Shown here in pieces: positions 56,463-64,000 of a stretch of DNA of 64,000 nucleotides; position 1 is the first letter of the stretch, and each line of letters opens with the position of its first letter. The stretch is from Dugong dugon (lineage: Eukaryota; Chordata; Mammalia; Sirenia; Dugongidae): contig CM057460.1 in NCBI GenBank assembly GCA_030035585.1, forward strand, positions 221,423,711 to 221,487,710. Direction: 5' to 3'. The notes below the pieces were generated by a model. The model saw only the letters and a list, made by a program, of their open reading frames with translations, was not told the origin of the DNA and ran no database searches. The translations under genes and the position numbers were made by a program.

Positions 56463-57179
56463 GTGTCACCATACAGAGACAGGAAATCATGTATTGCTTC
56501 CAGTGATTCAGCTTGACTGTGAAAGTGGCCCCAAGTGATCCACTCAGCTCCCAGCTCCTCTTGGCTGGGAGGATTAGCCACAGGTTTGCTCCATGCACAA
56601 AAATGGGTTGCTTCTCCAGAAATGTCTCGGAGACAATGCATGCACTTTTTTTTTTTTTAATTTAAATTTTGCACAGAACACTCTTAAATATAAATACAAA
56701 AAGAAAAGTCTTATTCTGGGGCTAGGAGCTTAGCTGCCACTTGAGAGGTGTGGTGTCTGATCTTTTGGAAAAATCAAAGTCTTTGACTTCTGCTGAATGT
56801 TCCAAACTGGGAAGAGGTGTACAAATAATTAAAACCAAAGGAACACCACTTGTTTGGGACAATTTTAAATTTATTCTATTTTTTCAGAGTAATATAAGCA
56901 CATGTCTAAAATGTTAAATAATATCAATGAGTCTATAATAAAAAGTAAGAGTAGCTACCCAACTCCTCCCTACTCTTAATACTGCCCCACAGAAAAATTA
57001 ACTTTTAACTTTTTAAATGTGTCCATATTTATTTCTTTATAGAATTACCTCTAAATAAGATCCTTAATTTGGCATGTCTTTACTTATCAAGTTCAAGCAT
57101 TATCTAATGGCCTCCTGCTATGAGAGATGAGATCTAAATTTACAAAAGCATTTTTAATTCTTTCTCCTATTTCCTTCCT
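56463..57179. other. No gene seen; AT-rich low-copy sequence
   Basis: No recognised repeat or coding region. Confidence 0.35.
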
Positions 57180-57745
57180 GTCTTAGTCATCTAGTGCTGC
57201 TATAACAGAAATACCACAAGTGAATGGCTTTAAAAACAGAAATTTATTCTCTCACAGTCTAGGAGGCTAGAAGTTCGAATTCATGGTGCTGTCCCCAGGG
57301 GAAGGCTTTCTCTCTCTGTAGACTCTGAGGGAAGGTCCTCATCATCAGTCTTCCCCTAGTCTAGTAGCTTCTCGGCGCAGGGACCCCAGGTCCAAAGGAC
57401 GCACTCCATTCCTGGCACTTCTTTCTTGGTGGTATGAGATCCCTATCTCTGCTCACTTCTTTCTTCTTTTATCTCTTGTAAAATAAAGGGTGATGCAGGC
57501 CACACCCAAGAGAAACACCCTTTATTTTGGATCAGGGTTGTGACTTCAGTAAGGGTGTTGCAGCTCACCCTAAACCTCTTTAATATAATCTAATCTTTCC
57601 TCATAAACCACAGGCAGAGATTAGGATTTACAACACACAGGACAATTACATCAAATCACAAAATGGTGGACAACCACACAATGCTGGGAATCATGGCCTA
57701 GCCAAGTTGACACATATTTTGGGGGGACACTATTCAATCCATGAC
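57180..57745 (-). mobile_element. MaLR-like solitary LTR, antisense
   Basis: 'gtcttagtcatctagtgctg', 'gaaggctttctctctctgta', 'caggccacacccaagagaaa' and 'tattcaatccatgacac'. Closely similar in order to the LTR at 1-495. No ORF. Confidence 0.7.
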
Positions 57746-57807
57746 ACTCCCAATATGGTTATGACTGATTTTTTTTCCTTTGTAATTGCCTTTATACAAA
57801 AAGAGAA

Positions 57808-58016
57808 AAAAAAAGCCAAACCGGTTGCTGTCAAGTTGACTCTGACTCATGGTGACCCCACGTGTGTCACAGTAGAACTACGCTGTACAGGGTTTTTAAT
57901 GGCTGATTTTTAGAAGTAGATCACCAGAGGTGCTTCTGAGTGGACTTGAACCGCCAAGTTAGCAGATTCAAGTTAGCAGCTGAGCGTATTAACCATTTGT
58001 GCCACCCAGGGACTCA
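57808..58016 (-). mobile_element. AfroSINE, 'gtccctgg' subtype
   Basis: Antisense: 'ccggttgctgtcaagttgac', 'agaagtagatcaccagaggt', head 'gtgccacccagggactc'. A short duplication ('aagttagcag') occurs near the head. Confidence 0.9.
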
Positions 58017-58458
58017 GTTGCCTCTATAGTTTTTAATAATTTATCTTCTTCTTTAATCAGCTATGGACACCAACTCATGACTTTCTACTTCTTAAAATGA
58101 GTATATGAATGCCCCTCCCTTCCCTTTGCCTCTTCTTCTTCTTAATATCTTTCATGTAAATTCCCTTTTTTTATTTTCAAGGTTAACAATATATACATTT
58201 TGTTCTGTAACCATAATTGTGCTTGGTCTCTAGGTTAATTCTGAAAGATAAAAATCGATAATATCAGATATAAAGCTATAACTAATTTCCTTTTTGTATG
58301 GATTTTGTATAGATTCTGTTTTTTTCTAGTGTGGTTGATAGTCTCTCTCTCTCTCTCCCTACCTTTCTCCCTCTCTGCTTTTATCTCTATCTCGCAAAGT
58401 CTGCCTTTATCATATTTTTATCATCATCTAATGTTTCAAGTAACATTTTCGGCATTTT
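58017..58458. other. No gene seen; (CT)n tract inside
   Basis: AT-rich sequence with a CT-rich run at 58341-58378. No coding feature recognised. Confidence 0.4.
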
Positions 58459-59204
58459 CAGGTAGTCCCCGATTTATGACGTATTCGAGTTTCAGTGACC
58501 TGCACTTACGACTGCCTTTGTTTTGTTTTGTTTTTTCTGGACATCTTATCATTAGTAATATGTCCTACATACACTGTTGCAGTGAGGAATTTGCTGATGT
58601 TATCATTCTCAGATGTTCAATCTCTGATGTTCAATTGTATGATTTACTGTTCAAAACATTGCTGTATAGATTTAGTTTTCTAAACTAAATTAGGGGCTTC
58701 AATTGCTTGAAAACGTGGACCCAAACACTGATCATTTTGCTAAAGCTGACAGGCAGATTCGGGAAGCAGTGAGATGCTACTGTGAAATATATGAAGAAAA
58801 AAAAAGGATCATACAGACAACTGTCACTAATTTTCTGACTAGAAACACCATCCCCATTCCCAGGGATAATCCAGATGATCCAGAACCTTCCACGAGTGAA
58901 GTTATCACTGCAACTGACAAAATGCCACTGTTGTCCAACTCTTCTTCATGGTCAGAGTAAATTTTTATGATTTGCGTATTTTTTTATGTATGCATGTGTA
59001 TATTAAAATATATCTGTAAGTTTGTATGTAATGTTTCCAACCCCTAAAGACAAATAAAGTTTGGATTTATAAAGATATTGATAATAACAGGCAGTAATGA
59101 AAACTAAAAAAAAAAAAAGAAAAATGAGGTATTCGACTTATTGCAGAATTGACTGACGACAGAGTTATTGGAATGGATCCCTGTTACAAGTCAGAGACTA
59201 CCTG
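58459..59204 (+). mobile_element. Tigger (pogo-like) DNA transposon, internally deleted
   Basis: The left end caggtagtccccgatttatg and the right end (inverted) caggtagtctctgacttgta are terminal inverted repeats, 746 bp apart. Between them is the end of a transposase ORF. The element is much shorter than a complete Tigger, so most of the transposase is gone. A TA target duplication is not obvious. Confidence 0.8.
58703..58960 (+). pseudogene. Tigger transposase C-terminal fragment
   Basis: An open stretch of 85 codons with EAVRCYCEIYEEKKR and IQTTVTNFLTRN, the C-terminal pattern of Tigger/pogo transposases ('CY..(I/L)Y.EKK..(I)QTT...F'), then an acidic, Ser/Pro/Thr-rich tail that ends at a stop (58958-58960). 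The DDD catalytic domain and the DNA-binding domains are absent. An AATAAA stands downstream (59052). The apparent start Met is not a real start. The open frame over the whole fragment is consistent with a not very old relic or with chance. Confidence 0.75.
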
Positions 59205-60200
59205 TGTATGGAATCTTATTTCTTCCCTTCTACCTCTTTTATAGAGCCCTTTTGTTCTAGACTAATCACTCTCTAATTATGTTGCAGAACTATCACTATG
59301 GGTAAGACCAGCTTTTTCCGGACATTAAGTCTTCTTCTTTTGGTTCATTCCCTTGTTTTGCTGGAACACATCCTCCAATAACTTTGTCACAAAGGTAGCA
59401 CTGGAAATAAAACTTCTGAGTTCTTGCATAATCTGTCTTCACACTTAGTTGACAATTTTGTGCATGTAGAATTCTAGGCTGTAAGTCATTTACCTCAAAA
59501 TTTGTGTTGCTGGTAAGAATTCTTCAGCCAAACTGACTCTGATCCTTTGTAGATGAACAGTTTTTACTCTCTGGAGGCTTTTAGAGTCTTCTGTTAATGG
59601 CTGATGGTCCCTGGGTGGTGCAAACGGTTTACACCCGACTACTAACCTAAAGGTTGGAGTTCTGAACCCATCCAGCAGTGTCATGGAAGAAAGAGCTGGT
59701 CATCTGCTTCTGTAAAGATCACAACCAAGAAAACCCTATGGAGCAGCTCTGCTCTGTAACACACATGGTGTCGCCATGAGTCAGAATCAACTGGACAGCA
59801 ATGTGTTTGGTTTTTGGTCTTTTCATTAATTGCTGCATTTTGAACCTTCACAATAATGTGTCTTAATGTGTTTTTTCTCATCCATTATGTTAGGATCAGG
59901 GAACCATTTCAGCTCAAGGACATGTGCCTTCCTCAGCGCTAGGATACAACCTTCTAGTATTTCTTCAAAATTGCTTCCCCTGTGTTTTCTTTGTTCTCTC
60001 TGAAAATCCTGTTAATTGTATTTTGGATTCTGTATTTTGGATTCTTAAATTGATCCTCTTTGTCTCTTACGTGCTGCCACATATTTCTGTTCCTTTGTTC
60101 TACTTTGTAAGAGATCTCTTTGACTTCATTGTTATATTTTCTGTTGAATTTTGTGATCAGAAATTTTTTTTTCTTTCCACAAAAAGTTTCTTGTTTTGTG
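59205..60200 (-). mobile_element. Possible ancient L1/HAL1-like repeat, antisense, interrupted
   Basis: Phrases such as 'tggttcattcccttgttttg', 'tgagttcttgcataatctgt', 'tagaattctaggctgtaagt', 'gatcctttgtagatgaacag' and later 'gttctctctgaaaatcctgt' follow the order of a common antisense ancient LINE-like repeat. The AfroSINE at 59607-59820 splits it. The family is uncertain. Confidence 0.4.
59607..59820 (+). mobile_element. AfroSINE, 'ggtccctgg' subtype
   Basis: Head ggtccctgggtggtgcaaac, middle 'gaagaaagagctggtcatct', tail 'ctggacagcaatgtgtttgg'. Confidence 0.92.
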
Positions 60201-60219
60201 ATAGTCTTTTTTTGAAAAT

Positions 60220-60610
60220 GATATCCTTATTACTCAGCCATAAAGAGAAAGGAAGTCCTGGTGTATGCCACAACATGGTTAAACCTCTCAAACATCATGC
60301 TGAGTGAAATAAGTCAGTTGCAAAAGGACAAATTCTGTATGATCTTGCTTACGTGAAATAAACATATAGAAAAACAAATATTTATTAGTGGTTACCAGAG
60401 GTGGGAGGAAGAGGGAAAGGGGGGATTTTTGCTTAGAGGGCATTGAGTTTATGTTAATGGTGGTGGAATATTTTAGAAAAGGATAGTGATATGTTTGCAT
60501 AACATGAAGAATATAATCAATGTCATTGAATTTCACATGTAGGCATTGTTGAATTGGCTAGTGTTTTGTTGTGCATATTTTCACCACAATGAAAGACAGT
60601 AAAAAAATAA
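60220..60610 (+). mobile_element. Older L1 3' end
   Basis: 'tactcagccataaagagaaa', 'ctgagtgaaataagtcagtt', 'gtggttaccagaggtgggag' and 'atattttcaccacaatgaaa' with an A-rich tail. This is the end of ORF2 plus the 3' UTR of an older L1. No ORF. Confidence 0.75.
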
Positions 60611-60888
60611 AAATTAAACATCATTTATCTATTAAGGATTTTCTATCTTGTCAAATCTCCCTGAGGACACCAGTCAGAGTATTTTTTTGTTTTGTTTTTG
60701 CAGTATTTCAGCAGAAATTTATTATTTTTTATAAAAATATCCCTGTAGTTAGTTATAACAACAAAATCATTTTTTGTTAAGTCCAGCTTACCTGTATATA
60801 ACCTAGAAGGCTAAAACGCTATGCTAATTTACTTTTTGAACCTTCTAATGCGTTCTGGTCAGAGCTGTCATTATTACCCAATCACACT

Positions 60889-60973
60889 TTTTTTTATTGT
60901 ACTTTAGATGAAGGTTTACAGAACAAACTAGCTCCTCATTACACAGTTAGTACACATATTGTTTTATGACACA
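60889..60973 (-). mobile_element. Young L1 3' terminus, antisense, very short
   Basis: 'tttttttattgtactttaga', 'tgaaggtttacagaacaaac' and 'cacagttagtacacatattg' match the last 85 bp of the younger L1 3' UTR (compare 6818-6890). Confidence 0.85.
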
Positions 60974-62861
60974 GTCAGAGTTTTTTAGAAGTATCCTTTC
61001 ATTATTTGTTTTTACCTCAGTCATTTTCTTCTGCTTGTTTATATTGTCTTTTGCCTTCACGTTGCACACTGTCCTCAAATGTCAGCGACCCCTCGTTGTC
61101 CACCCATATTTTAAACTCACAGTCACAAAGCTGTGAGCTCTGTGTCTGTAACTGAGCCTTCTCTTCCAAGGTTTCGCTCCAGCCTGAACAGGATGGAAAT
61201 AATCCAGGCCACGAAGGCCCGAGGGTGCATTACATCCAGGCACCAGCTCTCACTAGCTGCCCTGGTACTCCTTAGAAAAATTGTTCAGTTTCTTTAGTGA
61301 AGAATTCTTAAAGAATTCTTTGCTTTTTTGCCTGAGGGGTAAACATCTGCTTATTGGCTGTTCAGTGCTCAAAGGGTAGGAAGAAGTTTGTCAGGACCCA
61401 ACTCTTGGTAAATCCTCCTACATCTCACTCCCACCCTCAAAGGGGTCTCTAGGATTCTACGGGGCAGATACGGGGCAGAGGGGAAGACGAACAACTAGGG
61501 GCTCTCCTGGTAGCATTCCCTGCTGGGTCTCCCTCCTTCTTGTATATCAGTTCCAATGGGTTCACTCACTTTCCTCTTCAGGAAATGTATAGAAAGCTGT
61601 CATTCACTGATTGCTCCCCTCCAACTCTCTTTGTGATGGTAAGCTAATACATTTTTTTATTCCTTTACTCTCTTTTTAATAGGAACTTGAAAGCAAGAGA
61701 AAAGAAACATATGTGCTCAGACTAGAGCGTGAGAAGTAATCAACCCATGAAAAGGAATAAGATTTCGGCAGCCATGAACCAACGTGACGGTGCAGGAAAC
61801 GATTTCCAAGAGAGGTTGTAAACAAGGAAAGTCGAATATTGGTGGGTTTTCTTGAAAATTTTGATGAAATCTCACTAAAAATGTCGACTAATTTGCTAGG
61901 CATGTAATATGCCTGTGGGGAGAATTCTCCCAATACTTTGTCTCCATGCTTTTCCTTCCAACCCACCCCTGGAGCAAATGCTGTCTTGCAAAATGCAGTC
62001 TGTAAGGTGGGAACGATGAGCTGGACCAATTCCTCCCAAATGGAACATGCATTCCATTTCCCCTAGACGGGCTAAGCCATAGCAACCTCCGTGGGTTGCC
62101 ACATGTCCTGCTCCAAGGGGCTGGAGAGCTGTGAGCCCGCCTCTTCGCCCGTTCACAGGGAAACGGAGAAGGTTACGCTGAAAACCAGCAGCTGGAAAGG
62201 TTTCCCTGAGGAGGTAGCATTCTTGGGCCTGCAGAGAATTTTGCGGCGTTTCTTTATGCATTTTTAATCAATTCTAAGCTACTTACAAATATGCGCAATT
62301 ACTTTCTGCACTTCGCTTTGTAATAAGATTTAATGACTCTGCTACAGTCCTCTGGGTGTACATTGATAATCTGACTCTATGATTTAAAATTTCGCTTTGG
62401 CCATGGAGGAGGGTATAAACTCACATGACGGCATTTTTAGATTTTTTTTTAAAGGAAATCACAAGTTGGAATTATTTTAACCTTCAAAATATCTCCAACG
62501 CTAGAGAATGATGCATCTCATTTATTTGCCACATAGAGTCTGATTAAAATATAGGAGAAAAGCCCTGGGGGACAGAAATTCCTTTTCCTTGAAAACATTT
62601 TACTGATTATCTTAAGAAGAGAGGCCCAGAGGCACCCGAAGAGGGCATCTAGTCCATTTGCAAATATTAGACATGGAATGTTCTCCAAGTGCCCTTGAAG
62701 AGCCTCTCGCAACGCATCAATCATTCGGAGGACTGCCTGTTCCCATCCCCCGGGTATATGCTGACCAAGATGTTCCATAACAAATAATAATAAATACGGT
62801 TAATATGTTTCATGTGCTCGTTCTATGCCTGGTATTGATCTAAGTATCATAAAAATAAAAA
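60974..62861. other. No gene seen; longest stretch without a recognised repeat
   Basis: About 1.9 kb of mostly low-copy sequence. Overlapping minus-strand open stretches at 61676-62261 (up to 121 codons) have no recognisable domains, and I do not see splice-bounded exons. Because it is the largest gap between recognised elements, it is the best place to look for conserved non-coding sequence. Confidence 0.45.
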
Positions 62862-63036
62862 TAAAGTTGCTGTCGAGTAGATTCTGACTTAGGGCAACCC
62901 CATGTGTTACAGAGTAGAACTGCTCATGGGGTTTTCTTGGCTGTAATCTTTACAGAAGCTGATCACCAGGTCTTTCTTCTGCAGCATGGATGGGTGGGTT
63001 TGAACTGCTAACCTATTTGTGGCACCTAGGGACCTC
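62862..63036 (-). mobile_element. AfroSINE
   Basis: Antisense: 'agttgctgtcgagtagattc', 'gaagctgatcaccaggtctt', head shortened ('tttgtggcacctaggga'). Confidence 0.87.
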
Positions 63037-63318
63037 TAAGTGTCTCTAAGTGCCATACATCCTTATAAAAACTGCGTGAGGGAGGAATTATGGGCATTTC
63101 CATCTCAGATGTAGAGACAAAGGCAGAGGGTTGCATGTTCTCTTTGAGAGTGTCAGGGAGCTACAGTGCCCATGTGTATTGGGAAGGGACCCGTAGACAC
63201 GCATCTTCCTGTGACTGTTGCTACAAACCTTTTAGCTTAACTTTCTGCAGACCGATGAATCCCCACTGCTCCAACCATGCTAGTGCTAGCCGGCTCCTCG
63301 TTCTGCTTTTCCATGGAA
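63037..63318. other. No gene seen; low-copy sequence
   Basis: The start, 'ataaaaactgcgtgagggag' and 'ccatctcagatgtagagaca', may be MIR-derived. No coding feature recognised. Confidence 0.4.
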
Positions 63319-63930
63319 GGTGGTATGGATTGAATTAAACAAAAAAAAAAAAAAAACCAAAGCAATGATGTCCAGTGTATTCCGACTCGTAGAGACCCCA
63401 CAGGACAGAATAGAACTGCCCCATAGGGTTTCCAAAGAGTGGCTGGTGGATTCGAACTGCCATCCTTTTGGTTAGCAGCCAAGCTCTTAACTACTGCACC
63501 ACCAGGGCTCCATGGATTGAATTGTGTCCCCCCAAAATGATGTGTTAAAGTCCTAACCCCTGGTACCTGTGAATGTGACCTTGTTAAAAAATAGGGTTTT
63601 TGAAGATGTTATCCGTTAACAGGAGATCATACTGGACCAGGGTGGATGCTAATCCAATACAGTGGTATCTTTATAAAAGAGAAGGGATACAGAGACACAG
63701 AGTGGGAAGAACTCCAAGGAAAGCCAAGGAACATCTGGGGCTGTCAGAAACTAAGAGAAACAAACAAATGAAAAAGGATCTTCCTAGAAAGCCTTTGGAG
63801 AAAGCATGGCCCTGCCAACACCTTGATTTCAGGCTTCTAGCCTCGCAATCCCGGAGACCATAAATTTCTGTTCTTATAAGCCACCCAGTTTGTGGCACTT
63901 TGTTATGACAGCCCCAGGAGACTAATACAC
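63319..63930 (+). mobile_element. MLT1-like solitary LTR, split by AfroSINE
   Basis: The left tip (63319-63336) ends 'tatggattgaatt'. After the AfroSINE the LTR continues 'tgtccccccaaaatgatgtg' to 'cagccccaggagactaatac'. Non-coding. Confidence 0.8.
63337..63511 (-). mobile_element. AfroSINE, short form, with exact 12-bp target-site duplication
   Basis: Antisense copy with a T-free A-run start ('aaacaaaaaaaaaaa') and head 'ctgcaccaccagggctcc'. The sequence atggattgaatt flanks it (63325-63336 and 63512-63523). Confidence 0.95.
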
Positions 63931-63949
63931 AAGGACTGTGACACAGAAG

Positions 63950-64000
63950 GAGCCCTGGTGGTGCAATGGTTAAGTACTCAGCTGCTAGCCTGAAGGTCTG
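63950..64000 (+). mobile_element. AfroSINE, cut by window end
   Basis: Head ggagccctggtggtgcaatg and 'tcagctgctagcctgaaggt' up to the last base. The rest lies outside. Confidence 0.92.

Noticed and set aside
58305..58688. Hydrophobic, Ser/Leu-rich ORF of 127 codons
   Set aside because: It is produced by the CT-rich tract and the 5' end of the Tigger element; the low-complexity SLSLSLPFSLS start explains the apparent signal-peptide look.
61676..62261. Overlapping minus-strand open stretches up to 121 codons
   Set aside because: Three overlapping frames of similar length with no recognisable motif. They fit chance openness in a GC-richer patch.

Overview
This window is vertebrate nuclear DNA from a placental mammal, almost certainly an afrotherian and most likely a paenungulate (elephant, sirenian or hyrax). 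The main evidence is a tRNA-derived SINE with the AfroSINE structure, present in about 35 full or partial copies on both strands. With it come RTE/BovB-type LINE pieces, RTE-derived SINEs, and L1 copies with a characteristic 3' UTR. I could not choose between elephant and its close relatives from sequence alone. I found no intact host protein gene, no rRNA gene and no convincing functional tRNA gene. The window reads as intergenic or intronic DNA built mostly from layered mobile elements.

Layout. 1-2.1 kb: an antisense LTR, a young L1 3' end, a tRNA-Gly/RTE composite SINE and an AfroSINE. 2.95-10.9 kb: one ancient antisense L1 broken by AfroSINEs, MaLR-type LTR material, an RTE 3' fragment and a younger L1 tail. 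10.88-11.28 kb: a GC-rich segment of unknown nature. 11.29-19.9 kb: two head-to-head RTE-derived pieces, the second split by a full-length but dead L1 (11777-19884) with an 11-bp exact target-site duplication. 20-29 kb: RTE SINEs, a hAT-type element, an AfroSINE cluster in a microsatellite-rich LTR, and paired opposed LTRs. 29.13-41.58 kb: a 5'-truncated L1 with a second, full-length L1 (about 30783-38466) inserted in its ORF2. 41.6-64 kb: MIR, old L1, hAT and Tigger relics, with many AfroSINEs and RTE SINEs between stretches of low-copy sequence.

How the parts work together. L1 (autonomous) and RTE (autonomous) supply the retrotransposition machinery. The tRNA-Gly/RTE SINE and other internally deleted RTE derivatives carry RTE 3' ends. 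AfroSINE 3' tails resemble the RTE 3' end seen in the same window, so RTE is the probable mobiliser of the SINEs. Nine insertions have recognisable target-site duplications, and several are nested, which gives a relative order of events. All element ORFs are interrupted.
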